Positions 1 through 6,094 of a DNA stretch of 8,005 nt are shown here, piece after piece. Location of the stretch: contig JAITXK010000142.1 in NCBI GenBank assembly GCA_031284765.1, positions 1 to 8,005 on the forward strand, written 5' to 3'. This DNA comes from Candidatus Symbiothrix sp. GTDB lineage: Bacteria; Bacteroidota; Bacteroidia; Bacteroidales; Azobacteroidaceae. The first letter of the stretch is position 1. Each line of letters opens with the position of its first letter. Both the position numbers and the translations under genes were made by a program. The notes below the pieces were generated by a model. The model saw only the letters and a program-made list of their open reading frames with translations, ran no database searches and was not told the DNA's origin.

Positions 1-156
1 TTAGAAGCCAAATCCTTACTTTCACACACGGATATACCTGTGAATGAAATTGCCGGCAGAGTCGGTGTGTTAGACCCTTCTTATTTTGCCCGAATCTTTA
101 AAAAACAAGTGGGTGTGACGCCGCTTGCTTTCCGAAACGAGGTTCCAAGCTATTAA
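1..156 (+). CDS. AraC-family transcriptional regulator, C-terminal fragment (5' part outside window)
   Basis: Frame 1 is open from the first base to a TAA at 154-156 and gives 51 residues. The text fits the second helix-turn-helix of the AraC/XylS DNA-binding domain. The stretch VNEIAGRVGVLDPSYFARIF corresponds to the 'I..IA..vGf.d.syFsr.Fkk..G.tP..fR' family pattern, and it is followed by KKQVGVTPLAFR and a short tail ending in PSY. The protein would bind DNA and control transcription of target genes. The sensing domain lies upstream of the window, so neither ligand nor targets can be named. The residue usually Phe in 'vGF' is Val-Leu here, a minor departure. The gene converges on asnS and the two stop codons overlap. 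The family assignment is firm, but any specific function is unknown. Confidence 0.85.
   Translation, partial: LEAKSLLSHTDIPVNEIAGRVGVLDPSYFARIFKKQVGVTPLAFRNEVPSY
100..127 (-). terminator. Candidate intrinsic terminator for the asnS end of the minus-strand operon, inside the AraC gene
   Basis: Read on the minus strand, 127 to 106 can fold into a stem of CAAG/CTTG, one C-A mismatch and then GG/CC, with an 8-nt loop. It is followed at once by six T residues (the A run at 100-105 on the plus strand). It starts 26 nt after the asnS stop, a sensible place for a terminator. The stem is short and imperfect, and the T run also encodes a conserved Lys-Lys pair of the AraC protein, so chance is a real alternative. 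Confidence 0.35.
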
Positions 157-1547
157 AATTCCGCATTTTTAGGTGTGCGGGGGAAAGGAATCACATCCCG
201 AATGTTTTGCATGCCGGTGATAAATAATACCAATCGCTCGAATCCCAAACCGAAGCCTGCATGAGGTGCCGTCCCAAATTTACGTGTATCTAAATACCAC
301 CACAGACTGTCGAGTGACATGTTCAGTTCGTTGACCCGATTCATCAGTTTATCGTAATCGGCTTCGCGTTCTGAGCCGCCAATGATTTCGCCGATTTTCG
401 GGAACAATACATCCATGCCGCGAACGGTTTTTCCGTCCTCGTTCTGCTTCATATAGAATGACTTAATCTCTTTTGGATAATCCGTCAGGATGACCGGACA
501 TTTGAAATGTTCTTCCACCAAATACCGTTCATGTTCCGATTGCAAATCGGCTCCCCAATAAACAGGGAACTCAAATTTCTTGCCGCTTTTTTCCAATATG
601 TCAACGCCTTCCGTATAGGTCAAGCGGACAAATTGGTTGTTCAGAACGAAGTTCAGACGGTCTATCAACTCGTTGTCGTACATCTTGTTTAGAAATTCGA
701 TGTCGTCTTTGCAATGTTTCAAAGCGTAGGAAATCACGTATTTCAAGAAATCTTCCGCCAAATCCATATTGTCATTGATGTCGTTGAAAGCGATTTCCGG
801 CTCAATCATCCAAAACTCGGCCAAGTGTCGCGGGGTATTGGAATTTTCGGCACGGAACGTTGGCCCGAAAGTGTAGATTCCACCCAAAGCCATCGCACCC
901 AATTCCCCTTCCAATTGTCCCGAAACCGTTAAATTGGTGGGGCAACCGAAGAAATCCTGCGAATAATCAATCTTTCCGTCTTCTGTTTTCGGCGGATTGG
1001 CCGTGTCCAAAGTTGTAACTTGAAACATCGAACCGGCGCCTTCGGCATCCGAACCCGTGATTAAAGGCGTATGGAAATAATAAAATCCTTGTTTATTGAA
1101 ATAGTCGTGAATAGCAAATGCCAAATGGTGGCGAATGCGGAAAATCGCGCTGAAAGTATTTGTGCGGGGACGCAGATAAGCGATTTCCCGCAAAAATTCC
1201 AATGAGTGTCCTTTCTTTTGCAAAGGATAGGTCGCAGGGTCGGCCGTTCCGTAAATTTCAATCTCTTTGGCTTGAATTTCAGCCGTTTGGCCTTGGCCTT
1301 GCGATTCCACCAATAAACCGTTTACCCGAATACAAGCGCCGGTGGTAATGGGTTTTAAAAACTCTTCACCGAATTGGGCAATATCCACCACTACCTGAAT
1401 GGTGTGAATGGTCGAACCATCGTTCAAAGCGATGAACGCCACGTTTTTATTGCCGCGACGTGTTCGTACCCAAGCTTTCACGCATACCTCTCTGCTCAAT
1501 TCGGTTGCGTTTAACAAATCAGCTATTTTTGTTCTTTTCAGTTCCAT
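153..1547 (-). CDS. asnS: Asparaginyl-tRNA synthetase (class IIb)
   Basis: The 464-residue cytoplasmic enzyme charges tRNA-Asn with asparagine using ATP, via asparaginyl-adenylate. An N-terminal OB-fold anticodon-binding domain covers roughly residues 18-100, with VCVKAWVRTRRGNKNVAFIALNDG recognisable in two parts (21-30 and 31-44). The class II catalytic domain follows. TGSDAEGAGSMFQVTT (164-179) and VSGQLEGE (208-215) are typical of AsnRS rather than AspRS. Motif 2 is FRAENSNTPRHLAEFW (231-246) with its conserved arginines. Motif 3 is GFGLGFERL (431-439), and the protein ends in the family-typical DVIPFPRTPKNAEF. Length is close to the roughly 466 residues of the E. coli enzyme, so it is complete. 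The ATG at 1547 gives the expected N-terminus and lies 10 bp after the stop of the upstream pseudouridine synthase gene, which suggests co-transcription from purB. No Shine-Dalgarno motif is visible. Its stop overlaps that of the convergent AraC gene. Confidence 0.98.
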   Translation of the reverse strand: MELKRTKIADLLNATELSREVCVKAWVRTRRGNKNVAFIALNDGSTIHTIQVVVDIAQFGEEFLKPITTGACIRVNGLLVESQGQGQTAEIQAKEIEIYGTADPATYPLQKKGHSLEFLREIAYLRPRTNTFSAIFRIRHHLAFAIHDYFNKQGFYYFHTPLITGSDAEGAGSMFQVTTLDTANPPKTEDGKIDYSQDFFGCPTNLTVSGQLEGELGAMALGGIYTFGPTFRAENSNTPRHLAEFWMIEPEIAFNDINDNMDLAEDFLKYVISYALKHCKDDIEFLNKMYDNELIDRLNFVLNNQFVRLTYTEGVDILEKSGKKFEFPVYWGADLQSEHERYLVEEHFKCPVILTDYPKEIKSFYMKQNEDGKTVRGMDVLFPKIGEIIGGSEREADYDKLMNRVNELNMSLDSLWWYLDTRKFGTAPHAGFGLGFERLVLFITGMQNIRDVIPFPRTPKNAEF

Positions 1548-1557
1548 GATTTATCAA

Positions 1558-2880
1558 TTACTCAAACGAACCCATACGAAGCATATTCACTTCTTGTTCC
1601 GACAGGAAGCGCCAATGCCCTTTTTTCAAATTCTTCTTGGTCAGTCCGGCAAAATAGACACGGTCTAATTTCATCACATGATAACCTAAACGTTCGAACA
1701 TACGACGAACGATGCGGTTTTTGCCCGAATGAATTTCAATACCCACCTGGTCTTTTTCTTCATCGTTGACATAGCTGATGGCATCGGCATGGATTTCTCC
1801 ATCTTCCAAATCTATTCCATCGGCTAATTTTTGCATATCTTCTTCTGCCACGTTTTTATCCAACCAAACGTGGTAAATTTTCTTTTTCAGGAATTTGGGA
1901 TGAGTCAGTTTGGAGGACAAATCGCCATCGTTGGTCAGCAATAAAACGCCGGTGGTATTGCGGTCTAACCGTCCTACCGGAAAAATGCGTTCTTGACAAG
2001 CGGTTTTTACCAAATCCATAACCGTCAATCGTTCCTGCGGGTCATCTGCGGTAGTCACGCAATTGCGCGGTTTATTTAGTAAAAGATAAATTTTGTGTTC
2101 CAATTTGATGGGTTCATCGTGAAACATGATCAAATCGGCGCGTTTTACTTTCGTGCCCACTTCGGCAACCACTTCGCCATTGACTTTTACCAAGCCCGCC
2201 TTGATAAACTCATCAGCCTCACGGCGTGAACAAACGCCGGCATTCGCCAAATATTTATTCAAACGAATCGGTTCGTTGGGATCAAAATGTTCTTCGCGGT
2301 ATTTCAATTGCTTTTGCAAGCCGTATTTCGCATTCGGATTGTAACCGCCGCCGTCTCTGTCGTTGTTTCTCTGATAATTGTTGTAGCCTCCACCTTGCGG
2401 GCGCTGCTGATACCTGTCACCTTGCGAACGTGGTTGGTACGGACGGTCACCGTAGTTTGAACTTCTTGCCGGGGTAGCGATTTCGCCTACTCTCAGCCGC
2501 CGTTTTTTCTCTCCGCCGTTTTGATAATCCGAAGAATTGTCGTAACTGCGTTGTGGACGATCGCCGCCATCGTTTGGACGATTGTAGCTGTTGGAGCGAT
2601 TGTAACTTCCTGAACGGTCGTAGTTCCCGGTATTGGAATGACTGTTATAGCCGCTTTCCCTGTTATAGCTTGGTTTGGGACGATAACCGCCATCGTCTCT
2701 GCGGTCATAGCCTCCCGTGCCGGTTGGCCGGTTGTAACTGCTTCGGTTGTCTGTTCTCCCGTAGCTTGTTCCTTGATTTCCGTAGTTAGAACGGTTTAAA
2801 TTGTATGGCCTTCTCTCACGATTTTGACCATCACCATTTTGCCCGTCATTGTAGCGGGGCTTCCAATCTTCTGTAATCAT
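1558..2880 (-). CDS. rluB: RsuA/RluB-family rRNA pseudouridine synthase with long disordered N-terminal extension
   Basis: The enzyme isomerises a specific uridine in ribosomal RNA to pseudouridine. The family includes RluB, RluE, RluF (23S) and RsuA (16S). Of 440 residues, about 10-185 are low complexity and rich in Asn, Tyr, Arg, Gly, Ser and Asp, with recurring SYNR, RSNSYNRP and GGYD-like pieces. An S4 RNA-binding domain follows (IRLNKYLANAGVCSRREADE, 205-224, through VKVNGEVV). The catalytic domain carries PVGRLDRNTTGVLLLTNDGD (301-320) with the catalytic Asp306, then HPKFLKKKIYHVWLD and NRIVRRMFERLGYHVMKLDRV. The core matches RluB best from memory, so the symbol is tentative and the exact target uridine cannot be fixed. 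The extension roughly doubles the N-terminal part relative to E. coli RluB and probably binds RNA non-specifically (inference). It sits between purB (18 bp) and asnS (10 bp) in one probable operon. The ATG at 2880 is the only start that gives the whole extension, although a shorter form from a later codon cannot be excluded. Confidence 0.93.
   Translation of the reverse strand: MITEDWKPRYNDGQNGDGQNRERRPYNLNRSNYGNQGTSYGRTDNRSSYNRPTGTGGYDRRDDGGYRPKPSYNRESGYNSHSNTGNYDRSGSYNRSNSYNRPNDGGDRPQRSYDNSSDYQNGGEKKRRLRVGEIATPARSSNYGDRPYQPRSQGDRYQQRPQGGGYNNYQRNNDRDGGGYNPNAKYGLQKQLKYREEHFDPNEPIRLNKYLANAGVCSRREADEFIKAGLVKVNGEVVAEVGTKVKRADLIMFHDEPIKLEHKIYLLLNKPRNCVTTADDPQERLTVMDLVKTACQERIFPVGRLDRNTTGVLLLTNDGDLSSKLTHPKFLKKKIYHVWLDKNVAEEDMQKLADGIDLEDGEIHADAISYVNDEEKDQVGIEIHSGKNRIVRRMFERLGYHVMKLDRVYFAGLTKKNLKKGHWRFLSEQEVNMLRMGSFE
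2326..2850 (-). repeat. Low-complexity, internally repetitive region encoding the Asn/Tyr/Arg/Gly-rich extension
   Basis: This part of the pseudouridine synthase gene encodes about residues 11-185. On the plus strand it shows recurring imperfect units such as ATTGTAGCTGTTGG, ATTGTAACTTCC and TCGTAGTTCC, which encode alternating (S/N)YNR and YDR pieces. The unit length varies and is not strictly tandem. The coding frame stays open throughout, which suggests selection for composition more than for exact sequence. Such regions tend to change length between strains by recombination or slippage. Confidence 0.7.
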
Positions 2881-2898
2881 TGCGTTTTTTTAATTTGA

Positions 2899-4245
2899 TT
2901 ATATACCTGTGTAATTTTTAGGTGAAATATCTTTTAATTCTTTTTTGATTGTGTCGTTTATATCTAATGTGTCAACAAATGCCTTAATGGATTGTTCCGT
3001 AATGGGTTCATTGGTTCGAGTCAAGGCTTTCAAAGCTTCGTATGGCTTCGGATAACCTTCTCTTCGCAAAATGGTTTGAATGCCTTCGGCGACTACAGCC
3101 CAAGCTTTATCCAAATCTCTTTCAATAGCTTCTTTATTCAACAATAATTTACCCAAGCCTTTTTGTAAACTGTGCAAAGATATAAAAATATGTGCAAAAG
3201 GCATGCCAACATTTCGTAAAACAGTTGAATCAGTCAAATCGCGTTGCAAACGGGAGATGGGCAGTTTAGCGGATAAATGTTCCAACAAGGCGTTGGCAAT
3301 GCCTAAATTACCTTCTGCGTTTTCAAAATCAATCGGATTGACTTTGTGAGGCATGGCCGAAGAGCCGATTTCGCCGTCTTTTATTTTTTGCTTGAAATAT
3401 TCCATGGAAATATATTGCCAGAAATCTTTCGACAAATCCAGGAGAATCGTGTTGATGCGCTTCATGGCGTCGAATAAAGCGGCCAAATTATCATAATTGG
3501 AAATTTGGGTGGTATATTCCTCGCGAATCAGGCCTAATTTTTCGCCGACAAATGTATTGCCGAATTGCTTCCAGTCGATGTTGGGATATGCCAAAGCATG
3601 CGCGTTGAAATTGCCGGTTGCTCCACCGAATTTCGCGGATACAGGCGTGATTTTCAGCAATTTGACTTGTTGTTCCAAACGGCTGACAAACACCTGAACT
3701 TCTTTTCCCAACCGGGTTGGGGAGGCCGGTTGTCCATGCGTTTTGGCCAACATGGGAATGTCCGCCCACTCGCCGGCATATTGTTTCAGCGTATTGATAA
3801 TCTGCAATAACAGAGGTAGATATTCATGCTCTAATGCTTCCAGTATGGATAAAGGAACGGAAGTATTGTTGATGTCTTGGGAAGTTAAACCGAAATGGAT
3901 AAACTCTTTATACTTGTCCAAATTCAGCGCATCGAATTTTTTCTTGATGAAATATTCAACGGCTTTCACATCGTGATTGGTGGTAGATTCAATTTCTTTG
4001 ATGCTTTCGGCATCTTCCAAGGTAAAGAAGCGATAAATATCCCGCAACGATTCCAAGGTTTCCGGAGGATTCAATGCCTGCAATTGCGGAATCGGGAGTT
4101 CACACAACGAAATAAAATATTCAATTTCGACCAATACCCGATAACGAATCAGGGCATATTCGGAGAAATAGCTTGCAAGGTTTGCCGTTTTGTTGCGATA
4201 CCTGCCATCAACGGGGGAAATCGCCGTAAGTACGTTTAATTTCAT
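2899..4245 (-). CDS. purB: Adenylosuccinate lyase
   Basis: This cytoplasmic enzyme of the fumarase/aspartase superfamily removes fumarate twice in purine synthesis: from SAICAR to give AICAR, and from adenylosuccinate to give AMP. The 448 residues align along their whole length with the E. coli-type PurB (456 residues). The start LTAISPVDGRYRNKT (6-20) is diagnostic of that branch, as is IESTTNHDVKAVEYF (85-99). Catalytic positions are present: His91 in TTNHD, His170 in AKTHGQPAS as the likely general acid, and Ser295 in the flexible signature loop GSSAMPHKVNPIDFENAEG (294-312). The ATG at 4245 gives the family N-terminus exactly. An ATG seven bases further upstream is out of frame and stops after two codons. 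It is the first gene of a probable operon with the pseudouridine synthase (18 bp on) and asnS. A Bacteroidetes-type promoter lies upstream at 4332-4363 on the minus strand, leaving an untranslated leader of about 80 nt. Confidence 0.98.
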   Translation of the reverse strand: MKLNVLTAISPVDGRYRNKTANLASYFSEYALIRYRVLVEIEYFISLCELPIPQLQALNPPETLESLRDIYRFFTLEDAESIKEIESTTNHDVKAVEYFIKKKFDALNLDKYKEFIHFGLTSQDINNTSVPLSILEALEHEYLPLLLQIINTLKQYAGEWADIPMLAKTHGQPASPTRLGKEVQVFVSRLEQQVKLLKITPVSAKFGGATGNFNAHALAYPNIDWKQFGNTFVGEKLGLIREEYTTQISNYDNLAALFDAMKRINTILLDLSKDFWQYISMEYFKQKIKDGEIGSSAMPHKVNPIDFENAEGNLGIANALLEHLSAKLPISRLQRDLTDSTVLRNVGMPFAHIFISLHSLQKGLGKLLLNKEAIERDLDKAWAVVAEGIQTILRREGYPKPYEALKALTRTNEPITEQSIKAFVDTLDINDTIKKELKDISPKNYTGI

Positions 4246-4331
4246 ACCATGAAAATATATCTAAATGTATCATCCACAAGAAAACAACATCGTTTTACAG
4301 TGATTTGTTTAATGTCCGATAAATCAGGGAG

Positions 4332-4363
4332 CAAAAGTAGAGAGAATTATTGGAATTTGCAAA
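4332..4363 (-). promoter_or_regulatory. Bacteroidetes-type promoter for the purB operon
   Basis: On the minus strand this reads TTTG (4363-4360), 20 bases, then TACTTTTG (4339-4332). It matches the published Bacteroides consensus of TTTG near -33 and TAnnTTTG near -7 in both boxes, with normal spacing. Transcription would begin near 4325-4328, about 80 nt before the purB ATG. The orientation and position fit the operon. The -33 box is half of a 10-bp palindrome. Confidence 0.7.
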
Positions 4364-4426
4364 TGATGATTTTATATTTCATGAATTGTTTTTTATCCAT
4401 CTGCATGGAATATCATTTTTATCCTG

Positions 4427-4434
4427 TATCTTTG
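4427..4434 (+). promoter_or_regulatory. Candidate -7 element of the permease promoter
   Basis: TATCTTTG matches the Bacteroidetes -7 consensus TAnnTTTG and lies 28 bases before the permease ATG, giving a leader of roughly 20-23 nt. No TTTG or TTG sits 19-21 bases upstream; the nearest poor match is TCTG at 4400-4403, 23 bases away. The promoter is therefore either weak, dependent on an activator, or the match is by chance. Confidence 0.4.
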
Positions 4435-4462
4435 TTGTTGAAATTCTAACACGCATAACACA

Positions 4463-6094
4463 ATGTCAATTTTTCAAAGAAAACCCTTGCATCTCCTCCT
4501 GTCCGAATCGGCAGAAGAGGGCAATCAAACATTAAAAAAGACTTTAGGGCCATATAAATTGATAGCCTTAGGTTTGGGCGCAATCATAGGCGCCGGATTA
4601 TTTTCGATTACGGGCATAGCGGCGGGCAATTTCGCCGGCCCGGCGATTACTATTTCGTTTTTGGTGGCGGCGGCCGGTTGCTGTTTTGCGGGACTCTGCT
4701 ACGCCGAATTTGCTTCGATGTTGCCGGTCGCTGGAAGCGCCTATACCTATTCGTATGCCACTTTGGGCGAATTTATCGCTTGGGTTATCGGTTGGGATTT
4801 GGTGTTGGAGTATTCGGTGGCGTCCTCGATGGTCAGCATCAGTTGGAGCCGGTATGCGGTTAAGTTATTGGAAAGTTTTCAGATTCATCTACCGGTCGAA
4901 CTTACGCTTTGTCCGTGGGAAGGCGGAATTGCAAATTTGCCCGCCGCCTTTATTGTCATCTGCATGAGCTTGTTGTTAATCAGAGGAACGGAAGGCAGTT
5001 CTTTGTTCAATGCTATTATCGTTGCATTAAAAGTATTAATCGTGCTGATTTTCATCTTTTTAGGATGGAGATTCATTCAATCCGATAATTATATCCCTTA
5101 TATTCCGGAAAATACAGGCGATTGGGGACACTTTGGCTTCAGTGGCATTATCCGGGCGGCGGCGGTGGTCTTTTTTGCGTATATTGGGTTCGATGCGGTC
5201 AGTACGGCGGCTCAGGAAACGAAAAATCCCCAACGGGACATGCCGATTGGCATTCTGGGTTCGTTGATTATTTGTGTTGTTTTGTACGTGTTGTTTGCAC
5301 ATGTGATGACGGGTGTGACGCATTATACCGCTTTTCAAGGGAAAGATGGCATTGCGCCGGTCGCCACCGCTATCGACCACATGGGAACGGTTTTGCCCGA
5401 CGGGACGATACAACCCGCTTATCCGTGGTTGAATAAAGCGATTATTCTGGCTATTCTGGCCGGATATTCATCCGTGATTCTGGTGATGTTGATGGGTCAA
5501 AGCCGAATTTTTTATTCGGTAAGCCGTGACGGATTGTTGCCGAAACTGTTTTCCGATGTGCATGGAAAATACCGCACTCCCTACAAAAGCAATTTGTTGT
5601 TTCTGCTGATGATTAGCTTGTTGGCGATGTTTGTGCCCGCAACTGTGACGGGAGAATTGACGAGTATCGGCACATTGCTGGCTTTCAGTATTGTTTGCAT
5701 CGGTATTTTGGTCATGCGGAAAAAGATGCCCGATGCTCCCCGCGCCTTCAAAACGCCTTGGTTGCCTTATATACCGATATTGGGAGTGGTTACCTGTTTA
5801 TTTATGATGGTTTTTTTGCCTTTCGATACCTGGATTCGTTTGATTCTCTGGATGATGCTCGGGCACAATATTTATGTTTTCTACGGCTCAAAGCACAGTA
5901 AATTAGGCGCCTCGAAAGACCCCAAATTTTTATCTGCCATCGGATTAGGCGCTGCCATTGTTCTTTTGGTGTTTACCGGCATTCATCAAGCATCTATCGG
6001 TTGGGAGAATTGGAGTCTATTTACAAATCTTTTAGTACTTTTGTCGCTGTTTCATATTGTGTTGTATGGTTTACGATGGTTTAAAGCGAAATAA
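4463..6094 (+). CDS. APC-superfamily amino acid permease (cationic amino acid transporter type)
   Basis: The 543-residue inner-membrane protein probably imports amino acids by coupling to an ion gradient. About 14 hydrophobic segments can be counted, near residues 30-50, 61-80, 102-125, 161-173, 184-201, 227-250, 263-285, 326-345, 375-393, 400-418, 433-452, 456-475, 490-508 and 518-536. Fourteen fits the CAT branch better than the 12-TM LeuT-like APC members. The TM1 unwound-helix motif is GLGAIIGAGLF (37-47), and the TM6 region carries FFAYIGFDAVSTAAQETKNP (237-256), both typical of the YfnA/GkApcT group. The loop between TM7 and TM8 (about 286-325) is longer than in compact relatives. The start at 4463 gives the usual amphipathic lead MSIFQRKPLHLLL. 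Substrate cannot be read from the sequence, so no symbol is given. The 3' end overlaps mltF by 29 bp in another frame. Confidence 0.93.
   Translation: MSIFQRKPLHLLLSESAEEGNQTLKKTLGPYKLIALGLGAIIGAGLFSITGIAAGNFAGPAITISFLVAAAGCCFAGLCYAEFASMLPVAGSAYTYSYATLGEFIAWVIGWDLVLEYSVASSMVSISWSRYAVKLLESFQIHLPVELTLCPWEGGIANLPAAFIVICMSLLLIRGTEGSSLFNAIIVALKVLIVLIFIFLGWRFIQSDNYIPYIPENTGDWGHFGFSGIIRAAAVVFFAYIGFDAVSTAAQETKNPQRDMPIGILGSLIICVVLYVLFAHVMTGVTHYTAFQGKDGIAPVATAIDHMGTVLPDGTIQPAYPWLNKAIILAILAGYSSVILVMLMGQSRIFYSVSRDGLLPKLFSDVHGKYRTPYKSNLLFLLMISLLAMFVPATVTGELTSIGTLLAFSIVCIGILVMRKKMPDAPRAFKTPWLPYIPILGVVTCLFMMVFLPFDTWIRLILWMMLGHNIYVFYGSKHSKLGASKDPKFLSAIGLGAAIVLLVFTGIHQASIGWENWSLFTNLLVLLSLFHIVLYGLRWFKAK
6010..6043 (+). 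promoter_or_regulatory. Possible internal promoter for mltF-ogt, inside the permease gene
   Basis: TACTTTTG at 6036-6043 matches the -7 consensus and is identical to the purB -7 box. A TTG at 6010-6012 lies 23 bases upstream, a little far for -33. Transcription would start near 6050, about 15 nt before the mltF ATG at 6066. The element falls within coding sequence, so chance is possible; TAnnTTTG is expected a few times by chance in 8 kb on two strands. Confidence 0.35.

Larger units (their letters stand above)
4246..4462. other. Divergent intergenic region between purB and the permease gene
   Basis: This 217-bp A/T-rich region is the only sizeable gap in the window and serves both strands. 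It holds a full Bacteroidetes promoter match toward purB, a -7 match toward the permease, and the 10-bp palindrome ATTTGCAAAT at 4355-4364. I see no tRNA, no recognisable riboswitch and no clear terminator. An open frame of 66 codons (4249-4449, plus strand) crosses it, but its product resembles nothing I know and it overlaps the control elements, so I do not count it as a gene. Confidence 0.75.

Noticed and set aside
2326..2850. Recurring short units that could suggest a CRISPR-like or non-coding repeat array
   Set aside because: Units are imperfect, vary in length, have no unique spacers and keep an open frame encoding a Tyr/Asn/Arg-rich segment fused to a pseudouridine synthase.
3895..4239. 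A 114-codon plus-strand open frame antisense to purB
   Set aside because: It is fully covered by the well-supported purB coding sequence, and its composition mirrors the complement of that gene.
4249..4449. A 66-codon open frame on the plus strand filling the intergenic region
   Set aside because: Its product is not recognisable, it overlaps the promoters on both strands, and an open frame of this length is expected by chance in A/T-rich sequence.
5060..5413. A 117-codon minus-strand open frame inside the permease gene
   Set aside because: Antisense shadow of a conserved membrane protein gene; rich in Arg, His and Asn with no recognisable domain.
6057..6065. TTG at 6057 as the mltF start
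   Set aside because: It adds only three residues (including two Cys) to the signal region; the ATG at 6066 gives a normal positively charged signal start.
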